A DNA stretch of 64,000 nt from Blasia pusilla (GCA_050084515.1 CM114272.1:37386001-37450000); one strand, 5' to 3'; shown: positions 33,501 to 46,536, numbered from the stretch's first letter. Notes: generated by a model not told the origin, from the sequence alone. Program-made: numbers and translations.

Positions 33501-34429
33501 CTGCTTCCTAGACTGCAGGTGTAACTATTCAATATTTTTAGTGGTTACACCTTACCTCCATGTTTCCATCTCCTTGCTACCGGCTTTGTGTCAAGAAACT
33601 CCCGTTGGTGGTGATGACAACAATCACTCCTACCTAAGCTCTGCACCTTTTCTATGTTTCTCACTGTAGAGTTCAGTGGCCGTAGAGTCACTGCCCAAAC
33701 TTGCTGCATTGCCAAGGTCAGATCCCCAAGTTACATAGACAGTGTGTACAAATTTTATTGGGCGACTCTTAGATGTGCACAAACACCATGCATGAAAAGC
33801 ATTTGCACTTTATTAAAGAGTGCTTTCTCTTACATTCTCTGCATTTTCCTCCTGCCTCCATCCCAGTCAATACCATGGTCTTACTTGCTCTTGAGCTCAC
33901 AATTGTAGTTTTGGTCTGTGCACACTTTTTCTTTTGGGCTGTTCCTGCATGACTTATTCTCCTTGGAACAGCTCTGTTGGTGAGCTGTAGGGTAGTTATT
34001 CTGCAATTTCCCGCGCTGTCCTAACCAAGATATTCTCGGGCACCCTTCGTTGTTGCGCATTTTGATCTGCCCTATGGTTTTTTGCGTCCGAAAAGCTCTT
34101 GCATTAGATGTCACATTCTTGCTCTTCCATTGAACGGCTATTGCAGTATAACACTAGAAGGGAGTCCTTATCTATATTATTTAGTGTCTGTGTCTTGAAC
34201 CTATTTGCCGTAGCAAAGCCTATCAGTGGTGTTGATGCTTTCTTTTCTGAACTGTGAAGTAGATTGTCAATTCACTGCAAGGATTTTTTGACAGTTTTTC
34301 TTGTCTGTTGGGCGTGTTGTTTCTGACAGAGATGTGGGGGTCACATTGAAAAAAGAATGGTGTATACAACGAGACAAGTCCAATGATGTGAGAGCATTCA
34401 GAAAGTTGGAACAGGCTTTGCGCCAATAA
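30541..34429 (+). CDS. Organelle-targeted 5'-3' exonuclease, FEN/PolA-exonuclease fold
   Basis: 379-residue predicted nuclease. Coding exons: 30541-30780, 31177-31338, 31673-31852, 32203-32437, 32795-33017 and 34330-34429; all GT/AG, sum 1140 bases. The first ~75 residues are rich in Ala, Ser, Gly and Arg, as in chloroplast or mitochondrial transit peptides. The metal-binding residues of the 5' nuclease fold follow: LYLVDVHPLCY, KIEDAEADDVVATL, VVVASPDMDFRQLL, then CILGDPSDCVPGLPDLAPGF leading into the helix-hairpin-helix (GRKTALKLMKKHGSLENLL). The length and layout match plant stand-alone homologues of the bacterial DNA polymerase I 5' nuclease, such as Arabidopsis At3g52050 (from memory). 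Expected role: flap or RNA-primer removal in organelle DNA. Intron 5 is 1.3 kb and AT-rich. Confidence 0.93.
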
Positions 34430-36910
34430 TGAAGAGAAAAATGAGCTTCTGATTGTACACATATTATCAATGTTAGTATGTAAAGTTCATGTATTCATAT
34501 CGAACTTCATCTATGGAGTGTGCAGAGACAATAATTGATGGAAACATAGTTTGACCAATTTCTGGAACCATGTAGTCCCTCTCTCCAATTTCATGCATCA
34601 TTCTTGCGCACAGATAATGCATTGTGCATCCAGGCTAAGGATAAGAATACTGCTGTAAAGGCTGTGGCAGTAGCAACATCTGTATACATTCACTGCATGC
34701 CAGCTTAACTGAAGGGCAAAACTTACATGTGGAGAATCGGTAATACACACATACATGTCTTATGAGAAGGGATGCAATCAATTTGTTTGTGCCAAAAAGT
34801 GCACAGCCACCACTTTTTTCAGGTCAAAGCTGAGAGAATGAGATGTTTTGCTAGTTTGTTGGTATTTGCTTATGACTTCTCACCCGAATGATATCAGCTT
34901 ATTTTAGCTCACTGCCTAGATTCTGATTCAATCTGTGTAGTTCTTACAACCTTTCTCGGACTATGATGATCTCCTGTTTTCATGTCATTCGTCAGAGGTG
35001 AGAGGAAACGGATAGTGAACATCTGATGCCCGGACTTATGTGCGGGCGTCAGTTTGACTAATACAGCTTGCTCTCTAATGCTCTTTGAAATTACCAAACC
35101 CAAGAGTCTCACCAGGGTGAAAGACCTATTGGAAGACACTTCCTCCAACGGTATTTTGCCAACATTATCTCAATTAATATATATATTTTTCATCAGTGGC
35201 AAGAACTATTGGAAAATATGCTTCCTTCAATGATATTTTTGACTTCATCGCAATCAATTTATCCTCTTAGACGCAGAGGAGGGCCCGTTTGATGCTCTCA
35301 AGTGCTGGATCTGGCCTCGTTTTCTTAAGGGTAATAATCTGTCGCCGTGGAAAAGATGGTGACCCGGTTTTTTCATTTATCATTTACCATTGGAAGCTTG
35401 AGGGTCACCTCGGTCATCAGTAATAGGTAACTCCAATACTTAAATGACATGATATATGTATCTATATTGAATTGTTAAAAGTCTAATTTGAGGATACACA
35501 TGTGATATTTCGCACCAGTCATTGGTGACAAAGTCTTTGCCTAGAGGAAATCTTCCTCACATAAAAATCTATAAATATTTGCTGTAGCAATCATCACTCA
35601 TACTTCTACCAATGATTGAAAAGAAGTTTGTTGATGCGCGAAAAGGTAAACTAAAAGAAAGGAATTTCTAGTGGAAGTCCAAAGAAATGGAACATCTTAC
35701 AAAACTTTATATGACTTTGCATCTAATGTTCTTCAGGAATTAATTCCAAGTTGTATGATTGACTTGGGGATAGTGGAAGAAATTCAAATTTTTATGCAAC
35801 CTTCAATACACAAGTTTCATAATTTACGAACTTGTGCATATTTTCTCTTTGAAGTCTTTTCAAACACAATTCAAGTGTATAAAATATATCTTGAGAATTG
35901 GTCCTTGTTTCATTTCTTTTAGTTTTAGCATCACCTTACATTTCACCGTAAGATTCATCCACAACCTCGAGGGGTTAGACTCATCCAAAACCTTGAGGGT
36001 TGTGCAAGTATGCATTATAAGGTAATTGAACTTTATAATTGAACGGTTCATATGTTCCTTTGGAATTTTAGGCATGAAGAACAAAATCATAAAAGAAAAA
36101 TCTATTTTCTATTTTTAATTCATTCATGGGAGGTCCAATATGTCTAAGATAATTCATGCATGTTGCGTACCCTTCCATACATATGGTTGAAAAGTTTGGA
36201 GGCTATTGAAGGTTCAACCCCCAAGGGACATCCTTCCCCTTGTTTAAGTCCATTTTCTTGCATTCATATACTTGTAACGTCATATTGGATCATAAGATGA
36301 ATCATAAAGTTGTAAGGGAATATTCTTGGTTGTATTTCGATTTAATGAGCGAACTAGATCTTCTACCGATAATTCAAAATGTGAGTTAAGATTTAAACTT
36401 GGTATTTCTAATTGTTTATTTATAGCTTCACTTAGGAACAATATTTTCCCATGAAAAAAAATCAGCTAATTGTTCACGCTTGCATGCATGACTTGACAGA
36501 GATTCAATTTTTTTTGATGAGTATAAAAGAAACTAGACTCTTAGAAGTCTTCCAACTTCAAGTATCCAAATATTACCATTACTTATTCATTCAAGAAAAC
36601 GAATTTTTTATGAATGATGTTATTTCATATATAATTATGCTTTTGTATTTATATCTATATATTTTGTTTATTTTATTATGACCAATAAAAAAACGATATG
36701 TTGCAACATGGAATATGAAGTTTCCTATAATAGATTTTTAATTATTTGTATCGACATACCAATTATTTGGACCCTATATTATAATAGGACTTGAATTTTT
36801 TTTGTTCAAGCCCTTTGGAAACTAATTGCTTAATTATAATTCAACTCTTTTTTTATATTTAAAAACCCCTTTGGCCATACTCACATGAAATGTTAATATC
36901 CTCAAGTGAC

Positions 36911-36911
<1 letters not shown>
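34430..36911. other. AT-rich intergenic DNA, no gene seen
   Basis: The first few hundred bases should be the 3' UTR of the exonuclease gene. Open frames at 35671-36681 are short and AT-driven with no domain. A short direct repeat of about 28 bp (CACCAGGGTGAAAGACCTATTGG versus GTGGCAAGAACTATTGG region, 35115-35215) is weak. Confidence 0.4.

Positions 36912-36968
<57 letters not shown>
36912..36968 (+). repeat. (GA)n microsatellite
   Basis: Uninterrupted AG dinucleotide run of about 56 bases. Confidence 0.95.
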
Positions 36969-36971
<3 letters not shown>

Positions 36972-37244
36972 TCTAAAAATGCACAAGTTTATATAGGAGA
37001 GGATGGAAGGAAGGAATTAAATTTTTTTTTTTTTTCTCATCTACCCCCACTTACTATGAATGCCTAAACCAATTTCACTAATAAGCATGTAGCAAATCTT
37101 ATTTTTTCTTCTAATCCCAACCCTTTTCCAAATATTCCAATCTCTTCACCCACCTCTATTTCCAACTAACATATTATCTTAGATAACCACCCTAATCCAA
37201 TTATTCTTTAACCTTCCCCTTATCTTGTCTCTCCACCTTTGAGA

Positions 37245-38200
37245 ACCAATGCAATTACGTGGCCCACAGAACCGTACCATCAACACCTCGAGGCGTGCAT
37301 GTGACCACACAAATCCTATGCCTCCATCCAAAACCAACTCATATGGCCCTCCCTTTGTCTACGTCTCTACCCTCACCATGCTCGCACCTTGCTTGCATGG
37401 CCTACACCTCCCCCAACATCATATGTACTTGGCCCATGTGTGAGCCTACCAAGCTCGCATCCTACCCGCTTGGTCTGCACCTTAGCCTTGGGCCCCACAC
37501 CTATCCAACACTTGCCCTACACTTGCCTCAACCTGCATCAAGTCTTCATGGCCCACACTTGGCCCACGTCTCATTTTGCACCCAATCCGCATGGCCTGCT
37601 CCTTGCCCACCAAGCATGCACTTGGCCCACACCCTGCCCACTTGGCCTACGCCTCAACCTCCACCTAGCTTGCACTTAGCTTGCATATCAACTCACACCC
37701 AATCGGGATGACCTATACCTACCCACGTGTCCACCCGTACCGGTTCCGCCCACGTCTAGATCGCTCCTCAATCCGCATGCACCCATACTTGGTCCTCACT
37801 TCAACTTGTTTGGTCTACACGCTACTTGCTTGATCAAAACCTCAACCCGCACTTTGCATGCGCCTACCCCAACTTGCATCGAGCCTGGATGGCCCGCACC
37901 TCAACATGCACTCAGACCGCATGGCCCATACATTCCCGACCATACCCTGCCTGCTTTTGGCTCGTGCGTCAAGATTCAGCCCACATCGAGCTCGCACTTG
38001 GCCCACACCTGCCGGACGGCATCTTGCTATTGCATTAACTTGCATGGCCCGTACCGATCCACAATTCATCCACACTAATCATGCATCACGTTGACATTGG
38101 GCCTGCCTTAAGCTTGCACTTAGCTTGCATCCCGCCTATGTTGGGCTTGCATCCCACACACACATTTGCTTCTTGACCTGCACCTTTAATCCGAGCCCAT
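37245..38200 (+). repeat. C-rich degenerate tandem repeat built on GGCCCACACTTG
   Basis: Roughly 950 bp of loosely repeated words: CATGGCCCACAC, CTTGGCCCACAC, CCTCAACCTGCA, CGCATGGCC, with an irregular 20-30 bp spacing. Strand-asymmetric: rich in C, poor in G runs. Several long overlapping open frames (90-150 codons) result from the repeat and carry His/Pro/Leu-rich low-complexity peptides; I see no domain and do not call them genes. Confidence 0.6.
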
Positions 38201-38548
38201 ACATATTCCTACAAACGAAGCCCGTGCGGGCGACTTGGGTACCAAAATATCCGCGGGGGGGGACTAGCATGACGGTAGATAAGTCTAGACTTCTCTGGAC
38301 AAGTATTTCTAATCCTCCACCATAATTTTTTGGTTATTTTTATTATTCAATGTTTAAGATTCTCATCTTTCAAATTCCCATTTTTTCATATAGCATGCCA
38401 TCAATTGACCTTCCATTTTTATGTTCATTATTTTTATATTGTAAAATAATTCCCTTCTTCTTCTTGATAATTTTCTTTTGATACTTCAGTTCTTTAATGT
38501 TAGGAATGGAAACTAATTCTATGTTTTCACTAGCCTACTATATGTGAA

Positions 38549-38736
38549 TCTATATTATTAAAAGACGATAGGGTTTGAGGAACCCTTCCTTTGGTGTCGA
38601 CAACATGTACTTTTTGCAGTCCTCCCATATTGACACGTGTAGTTTTTAACATAAGAGCTAACATGTAATAGATTTAACGAACGTGTTTCCGACACGTTGA
38701 TTTTTTCACCCATGCATAGCACAGGCAAGATGCTAG
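38549..38736 (+). mobile_element. 188 bp mini-Helitron
   Basis: Starts A|TCTATATTATTAAAAG and ends GCTAG|T, so it sits between host A and T as Helitrons do. A CACCCATGCATAGCAC hairpin-forming segment precedes the CTAG end by about a dozen bases. It has no coding capacity; it would depend on a RepHel protein encoded elsewhere. Its 5' 40 bp match 28167-28206 closely. Confidence 0.75.
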
Positions 38737-39612
38737 TATCTTCATATTTACTTATGGACATTTCATTAATCCTTTAATATTTTCAAAAATTTTGGATATC
38801 AATTGAAGAGGATGACATTTGAAAAGACCAAAAATATGTGATAACATTTTCATAGTCATTTATGTCACAATATGATTTGTTGTGCAAATCAGAGAAAGCT
38901 AGACCAAAGTTGAATTGACATGAACGAAAAAATTGAAGTTGAGAAGTTTTACTCATGATAGATCTTTAAATATTTTTGTTGAATTTGACATTATTGAACA
39001 TGATCTCTCAAAGAATTCACAATCTAAACACTGAATAAAAATACATTGAGCTAAACCAAAAAATTGTAAGCTTTCAATCTATGGGAAGTTCAATATGAAA
39101 CATGGATAGGTTTAGCTCAATCTCTTTGTGTACCACTTGAATTACTTTCTAAGATAAGTAACTTTTCCCTTTCTATTTTAACATACTTTCATTAAATTGG
39201 AAAACTTCATAATGTGACGCAATCTTGGGACAAAAGGTGAAACCTAAAATTTCTATGAAGACACAATCCTCTCAAAAATAGTACAAGAGTTGTAGATTTT
39301 TATTCAATTCCACATTAAACTACAATTCTTTCTCATCCATAAGTTTATTCCACTGGATTTTTTGACGTGTGAGTCTTGTTTGAAGTCTCCGAAATTGAAA
39401 TCCAGCAAGGACAGATTGGAGTTTCTAGGGGACCGGGTTGTAAGCATCTACATTGGAGCATCAAGTTCACATGCCAACTTTGGATACAATTGTCCCTATA
39501 CTATCTGTTATCAATCAATTATTTTTTGTCATTCCTTATCTTCAATATTTAGGTTGGCCTCTATATTTTACAATTCAAAACTTTTTTTAAGGTTTCTTAA
39601 ATTTGTTTTATA
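38737..39612. other. AT-rich intergenic DNA, no gene seen
   Basis: No domain, RNA gene or clear repeat found. Confidence 0.4.
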
Positions 39613-39616
39613 AGCT

Positions 39617-40138
39617 TGTCACGTCTTTTAGGATAGATCGGTGAGATCTAGTAGAGCGCTTTTGTGAGTAGTGGAGGACAGGCTCAGTAGGTCGAGGATG
39701 ACCTGTTGAGGCCCCGAGAAACTTGAGAGAGCAAGTTTCCCCTTCGTTTCGGCTCATTTGGAGCCATATTGAGGAACTTACTATTTTAGGTAAGTACCAT
39801 TTTGAGTATATGATCGACTTTATATTTTTGGTAAGTGGCCCTTGACCTCCTACATCAGATCAAGAGCCAAGGAGGTGACTTGGGAGCATAGGTTACCATG
39901 GAGAAAGCTTGGGAGAGGGGAGGGGTATATCTCAAGGAGAAAGAGCTTGAGAGCCGATTCTCTCTTGGTGAACCTCTTGGCATGAGGTGGCGGAACTATG
40001 GTCTTGCTTGCCTTGTGTGTGTAACCCAAGCCTCTCATTAGGAGAGTGGGTTTGGTTTGATATTGAGAGAGACATGTGAGAGTGCACACCTTTGAGAGCT
40101 ATGGTGTGAGATGTAAAAAGAGATTAGATCTTACTTTA
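39617..40138 (+). repeat. Element C, A1 terminal repeat
   Basis: 522 bp, TGTCACGTC to TTACTTTA, then the leader (CAAAGAAAG) without a B segment. Confidence 0.88.
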
Positions 40139-41510
40139 CAAAGAAAGAATGAGAGAGTGAGAGAACTTCATGGGAGAGCTTGTTGGTCACTCACTGTTTT
40201 TGTGCAATTGGGCGCACGGAAGCGCTGCCCAATCTCTGATAGGGATTGATTATGGCGGTGGGTTGCCCCATGCCGGTCCCTCTAGAGCACCATGTAGCTT
40301 GCTGATTTGTATTTTTACACGTTTTACATTTTCGTTGGGAGAAATAAGCACGGAAGCGCTGCCAAATTTTCTGTAGGAGAAAGAGACATTGGGCTTTACG
40401 ACAGTCCCTGTTAGTTTTTACTGGAATGTTTGATTCTAAATATTTTTTAATGCTGTCGTAGATCATGAAGCTGTGCATGGTGTGAACAAAAAAAGCGCAA
40501 TTTGGAATTGCGAGCAAAAAGTTATGGTCAATCTTGCAAAATTTCCATTGCTAGGCGATTTTTAGGCTTAAGTTGTTCAAACCCTAAACCAGCCGCCACG
40601 TCGGCGGCGGCCGTCGCCGTCATATTCACCGTCAACGGTCCATCGTCCGTTTTCCACCCTTTGGTTTCCATTGCCGCCATTATGGAGTGGAGGGTCTTCC
40701 ATGACGTTCGTTGATTCTTTGACTTGCGTCGCCACCACGTATTTTGTTTTGGCCGCCATCGTCATCGTAGTTTCGTCATCAACGAGTGATGGCAGATGAC
40801 CTCCAGTTATGGTATTTGAGTTTTGATTTCAACTGCTATGTTGTGATTGGTAGGCGCTCGACAATGATCGAGTACTATGTCGTGATGCCCATAGCCGCAA
40901 CGCGCCGCCGATTGCCGCTCGTGGCCGCACTGCACCGTCCTGATCGTAGAGCCGCAGCATCATTATGGAGCAGAGTGTGGGTTTATTGTTGATTGAGGAG
41001 GGTATGCCAGTGAGTGCCGCATCCCACCATCGAGGGCCATGCCGTTCGTAGTCGTTCCTTGCCGCCTACAACGCCGCGCAATTCCGTAGGAACCGCACTG
41101 TCCATCAAGGAGTTTTGAACAACGTCAGTACGGAAGGAGTATGACTTGCTAATTGGAGGAGTTATCTCCACGACCGAGTTGGGGTCGAGATTTGCAATTG
41201 CTGAGGAGCGACATCGACATGTGTTCAGGTTACCCATTATGGTCCTTTACCCTGCACGCGTGAGGGATTCCAGGATTTTGGTAGTTTATTTGGGGATATT
41301 GGGTTGTGTGGATGCTAAGAGCATCATTTATGTATGTTGTTTAGGGGACATAGACCTGTGTGGGATGTCCAGAGTTGAGGGTAGGTTGTCGATGAGATGA
41401 TAGCTTGGTCGATTTGCCGCACGTTACACATCTCGGAGAGGGAGAGTGTAGATCGAGTGCCGCATGTTTGGGATGAGTGATTGAGAGATTACTGGCGAGG
41501 CAAGAGTGAT
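40139..41510 (+). other. Element C leader, noncoding
   Basis: Matches the leaders of A and B. The GTCAAC block (about 40620) is much reduced compared with A. Confidence 0.6.
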
Positions 41511-42830
41511 CGGGTGAGAGGGGCACGAGGGTCATCACGGTGTCCATTCGGGACTTTGAGAGGCGAGGCGGTGAACCCAAGAGTAGCTCTAGAGGTTTTA
41601 CGCAGAGTGGCACGAGGTTCCGAGGGTTTCCATGTGAGTGATCACCTCGACCTCCTTCTGTATCATCGTCAGATGAGGGGCAGGATGTAAAGGAGTTTGT
41701 GAGCACATTGCCACAGATTATGAGTGGTCCTACCAGTTGGGCGTATGAGATGGACGACTGGGGTAGAGGACCGCGTAGGTTTTTAGGTGCAGTAGATACG
41801 ATTGAGTTGCGCGATTTCATAGCAAAGTTTAGGAGTTGGTGCGATTCCCAACGGGCGAGGAACTCTAGAGAGTTCAACCCGTTTACAGCATGGAATGATA
41901 TGTTCCAACATTTAGAGGGGGCGCCCATGGACGATTACCATGAGTTCTCTAAGAGATATGTATGTGAGATCGAGGCGTGGAGGCTCTACTATGACCCACA
42001 TTATGTGTCATGGACGGAGCCCTTCCCGGATGAGGAGGAGGAGTCAGGAGAGGCTACTTCCTCTTCGACTAGTGATGTTTTAGGAGGGATCTCTCGCACG
42101 GGAGCAGTTGCACCGTCTAGTCGGGTTCGTCCCAGGTTCAACCCTGTGGTTGAGTTCTTTGCTGAGTTGAGGGCGAGCTACCAGGGGGTACGGACGGAGA
42201 AGTTGCAAAGCATCCACGACTTCCAGAGGCGCCCGGGTGAGAGTTTGCATGAGGCTTACACTCGCTTGCGTTGGTTGATCAACATCACTCAGGGGATGAC
42301 AGAGGCTCACGATATCAGTGATGGTACGCGATGCTGGACTGGACCCTCCAGACACGGGTGCGGGAGGGGGTGCTTCTTATGAACACCTCCCCTATGTTGA
42401 GAGACGTTTTTAGGACCACCAAGAACATTGAGCGGAACATGGCGGAGGAGAGCGTAGCCACCATGGGTTCTGGCGAGAGCAGTCACGATTGTCTGCACCA
42501 CCTGTGCAGCAACGTGGACTCCGAGATAGGTCGATTGTGGCACCACGAGCTTAGGGAGGATATCAGGAGGCCTGCCATAGAGACCTACGTTTTCATTTGC
42601 GGCTCAGCAGCAACCGCCTACTTTCACTTGTTGGACATTTGGTGGAGCCCATCATCAGTGCGATTGCACTCGTCAGGGTCACGGACATGTGCCTCAGCAT
42701 GGAGGAGGAGATGGTGCTGCACCAAGAGGTTATCAGTGTGACTATTGTCAGAGGTATGGTCATATATGCGCCAGGTGTTTCAGTTTACATCCTGAGTTAC
42801 GTCCGGACTGAGGGCTAGAGAGGGCACCAA
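41511..42830 (+). pseudogene. Element C gag (broken)
   Basis: The longest gag reading of the family: 227 open codons from 41699, starting SGPTSWAYEMDD, through RSWCDSQRARNSREFNPF, an acidic PFPDEEEESGEA stretch, to SIHDFQRRPGESLHEAYTRL. A frameshift near 42320 then moves it to another frame. The first knuckle has lost a Cys; the second (CDYCQRYGH...C) is intact but in a shifted frame. Confidence 0.78.
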
Positions 42831-43303
42831 AGCGAGTAGCCGGTCCGGTTGGGCCTAGAGATCGTGCACCAGGTGGTCCCGTTGGGGAACAAGGACCTGG
42901 AGTTGCCCGACACGATGGTGGAGCTGCCTGTGGAGGAGGTAGAGTCCTACCACCTTGACGTGTCGAGGGAGATGCCGGGCGTGAGGCTAGGATGGCTGCT
43001 CAGATACATCAGCTACAGGAGCAGATTGCCGCTATGGCATTGAGATTACCCGATGCCGGATCCGTGGCATCGACATTATATGGAGTAGCTAGAGATATGG
43101 AGGATCCTGGTTGGTTGTGCGGGGTTGCCCCGATGGAGGCAGCCGTAGTTGTGATGTGTAGAGCAGCCATAGAGTTGGATCCACAGCGAGGGGAAGCCAG
43201 GAAATAGACTAGGCTTCCTTAGTCTTTCATGTTGTCCGAGGCGATAACAACCCCATCGATGGGTCATGATTAGAGTTCCTGGAGAGTTAGGGATGTTGTT
43301 GGT

Positions 43304-44067
43304 GTGCAGCCATGGAGGGCGATGGGAGAAGCGAGTGCAATGACTCCTATTGTTGATGCTCTGGAGGGGCATGTGTCGAGCACGTTGTTGGGGGCGGCCA
43401 CCATTGTGTACCGCGCTCCTTTATTTTCTTCTTCCGATGTTATGATATTGGGGGTTACGCCCACCGAGGCTTTTCGGCTGGCCGCTAAGCTATGTGAGCG
43501 TGGAGTTGGAGTTCCTGCATCATGTTAAGAGGTGATTGCAGAGGAGGTGATGGACCTGCCCTTGGAGCGGATGCTCGGGCCGTCCACGTCAGATTCATGG
43601 CAGATTGTGGCTGCTAGGATGGCGGAGATGCCCGCTAGACCCGCGATAGAGCATGCCATGGCTTCTCCTCGTGTTGTGTTACTGGATAACCAAGGAGAGG
43701 TCTTCCAATTGGTGAGTCCCAGAGGTAGAGCTTTTAGCCGCAGCGCATCTTGTTGGATTTAGGAGCGCAACCCCTGATGTTGGGGAAAGCGTCATTCAAA
43801 GGATTGGGCTTGACGAGAGCCGATGTGGAGCGTTGTCCATTCTACATACAGACATCCTTGGGTGGAGCGAGTACCACACAGTATATCACCGGACAGGAGG
43901 TCGTGGTGAGGATTCGCCTGGGACATCCTACAGATGAGTCCGTGGTGCGAGCCAAGGCGATAGTGACTGATGCAGAGTCCTACGACGTCTTGGTTGGTGG
44001 AGGAGTGTTATACCCGATGGGGTTTTCCCTGGATTACTGGGAGAAGTTAGGGTCCTACAGACCATGA
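43304..44067 (+). pseudogene. Element C spacer domain and protease (broken)
   Basis: Spacer domain with GHVSSTLLGAATIVYRAPLF and EVMDLPLERMLGPSTSDSW, stopped once at about 43527. Protease active site reads LDLGAQPLM (S to L in DSGA) near 43750; the C-terminal part is open: GGASTTQYITGQEVVVRIRL and ESYDVLVGGGVLYPMGFSLD. Confidence 0.7.
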
Positions 44068-44135
44068 TGGCAGTTAGGTGATGGGCGCCTTAGCTCATTA
44101 CCTGTTTGATTCACAGGTGCAGTGATCGAGCAAGG

Positions 44136-44760
44136 TAGAGGCTATCTCACACATTCCTCGCCCTACACATTTGAGCCATGTTTGCGCATTCATGGGATTG
44201 GCGAACTTCTATCGGCGGTACGTCAAGGGATTCAATTCAATTGCAAAGCCGCTGACCTTGCTGACCAAGGTGGATCACGAGTGGCATTGGGGGGATGAGC
44301 AGGAGCGAGCATTTCACTTGCTCAAGGATCGGTTGACGTTTGCGCCCATCTTGAGGAGACCGATCAAGGGCGTCCTTTCCAATTGCACACAGATTGGAGT
44401 ATGTTGGGGCTTGGAGCGGTGCTCACCCACCATCATGATGAGGGTAGAGAGTTTGTGGTGGCTTACGCTAGCCGCTCAAACAATGCTGTAGAGGCGAAGT
44501 ACAATTTGTATGAGGGTGAGTGCTTGGCAGCGGTGTGGGCTATCACACATTTTAGGTGTTACTTATTCGGCAACCCCTTTACCATCATCACTGATCATCA
44601 ACCACTGAAGTGGTTGATGGAGTTCGACAAGCTTACGAGATGGGATCTGTTGTTGCATGAATATGATTTTCAGGTGGTACATAGATTTGGGACGCTCAAC
44701 CAAGATGCAGATGGGTTGAGTCGTAACCCATGCCCGAGTCAGCAAGATACGATTGGAGCT
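44136..44760 (+). pseudogene. Element C RT thumb and RNase H
   Basis: Begins at the deletion junction with the RT thumb/connection (CAFMGLANFYRRYVKGF), then RNase H ([56 protein letters not shown]). No RT palm remains, so no polymerase activity is possible. Confidence 0.8.
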
Positions 44761-45099
44761 CGACTCCTCATCACTCATGGAGAGAGTGATGAGGAGTCAC
44801 TGCCACGATGGCACGCGTTAGCCTATTTAGGCATGTTGGCTATGGAGAGCAAGAGTGTGGAGACTTCGATGGCGAGGTCTAGTGGAGATTCTTTAGATCC
44901 CGAGGCCAGTGAGGAGACGACAAGTGGCCCAAATATTCATGATGATGGAGTAGTCTTGGAGTATGTTCGTACTGGCAGCGTTGCGAGCACCATGGGTGCT
45001 AGAGAGCGGGATCGGATCCTATAGTGGGCCAAACGGTTCCGTTGGGAGGGGAAACATGTTTTGAGGGTTTGGGAGGATGGCAGAGTACGTGTAGTGCCG

Positions 45100-45790
45100 C
45101 ATCCTTCGTAGAGAGCACAACTAGTGCAGCATGCCCATGACGAGTTGGGTCACTTTGGGGTGAAGCGGACACACAACTTGTTCCAGATTCAGTATTGGTG
45201 GAGAGGCATGCAGAGTGACGTTCACCAGTTTGTTGCCAGGTGCATGGTGTGTGATCGGGTCCGAGCATTGTTCAATGCTCCGACTCCACAGTTGCATCCA
45301 TTACCAATCATGGGCTTAGAGTATAGATGGAGTTTGGATTTTGCACGACCTTTGCCTTTGACGGAGGGTCAAAGTCGTTATGTGTTGGTGATGGTCGAGC
45401 ACTTCTCAAAGTGAATCGAGTTGGCTGCATTGCCTGAATAGGTGAGTCAGGGAGTAGCGTATGCCTTCCTAGATCAAGTGCCGAGTCATTACGATGCACC
45501 AGCTGAGGTGTTGACAGACCAAGGTACTGAGTTTTGCGGTGAGTTCCAGGCCTTGTGTGATCAGGCGCTGATTGACCACCGCACGACTTCGCGAGATCAT
45601 CCTGAGGCGGATGGTTTAGCGGAGAGAGTTGTGCAGACGGTGAAGAGGGGTTTACGCAAGTATGACTTGCAGAGAGGTCACATGGGAGATTGGGACCTCC
45701 AGTTGCCCTGGTTGGCGATGGGATACAGATTTAGCAGAGAGACATCCTTAGCGTCTTTTTCACCATACTTGCTACTTTATGGCTGAGAGC
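45100..45790 (+). pseudogene. Element C integrase zinc finger and DDE core (broken)
   Basis: HAHDELGHFG and CMVC finger; D in WSLDFARPLPL, D in EVLTDQGTEFCG, E in HPEADGLAERVVQ. Stops at about 45413 and 45438-45440 split the core. Confidence 0.82.
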
Positions 45791-45828
45791 CAGATTTACC
45801 TGCGGCCATTCGTCGAGATGCAGGTGAG

Positions 45829-46368
45829 GTGCTGGACCTTGATGACCCAGATGTATGGATGCGAGCATGTTCTCGGGGGGCTGAGTTGTTTCGGATGTCC
45901 ATGGCATTCGAGAACTTGGCGATTGCGCAGCATTGGGGTACGTTGAGGTATATGACTATTCGGGGTGGTGGTTATCGGCCAACTATCTTGAGGTTTCATC
46001 AGGGAGATTATGTCTACTTGCAGCAGACGGCACCGAGGATGTTGGATGTGACTGCAAAGCGCACTATCTTGAGAGTGCGTGACATTTTGCCATCTGGTGT
46101 TCTCTTGTTGGAGGGACGTGATGGTATGGTATGGAAGGACCACGTGCGTAATTGTGCGCCATGCCACCTTCCTAACATTGATGGTACATTAGATCTGAGC
46201 TTAGCAGTAGTTCCTACAGGCTTGTGTTGTATGTTGTGTGGTTCTGCCCGTGGTGCGGCCACGATGCTAGTCTGTGATGGATGTTTGAGAGGTTGGCATA
46301 TGGCAAGTCTGACGCCACCTCTCAGTAGGATTCCTCGAGGACAATGGATTTGTCTCAGATTTACATAG
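45829..46368 (+). pseudogene. Element C integrase C-terminal domain and decayed PHD finger
   Basis: 179 open codons. C-terminal integrase part as in A, then PHD finger with CMLC and VCDGC intact, GWHMAS (Cys lost) and ICLRF (two zinc ligands damaged). Confidence 0.78.
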
Positions 46369-46536
46369 AGGAGATACTAGGTAGGTTTCAATTTCGACTT
46401 TTTCTGTGATATGGATGACATTAAGGCGACTAACGATGGGGCCACATGAGCACCCGGCCTTTCTACTCTTAGCGTCCTTGAGATGTATGTCGTGGTAGGT
46501 AGGGATAGAGGGATCCAACCACCAGCTAGGGGGGCG

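Noticed and set aside
37259-37711. 150-codon open frame rich in His, Pro and Leu
   Set aside because: It is produced by the C-rich word repeat; overlapping frames are equally open.
38220-38270. CCCGTGCGGGC followed by ACTAG, resembling a Helitron 3' end
   Set aside because: Spacing to CTAG and the hairpin do not match the two better Helitron ends.
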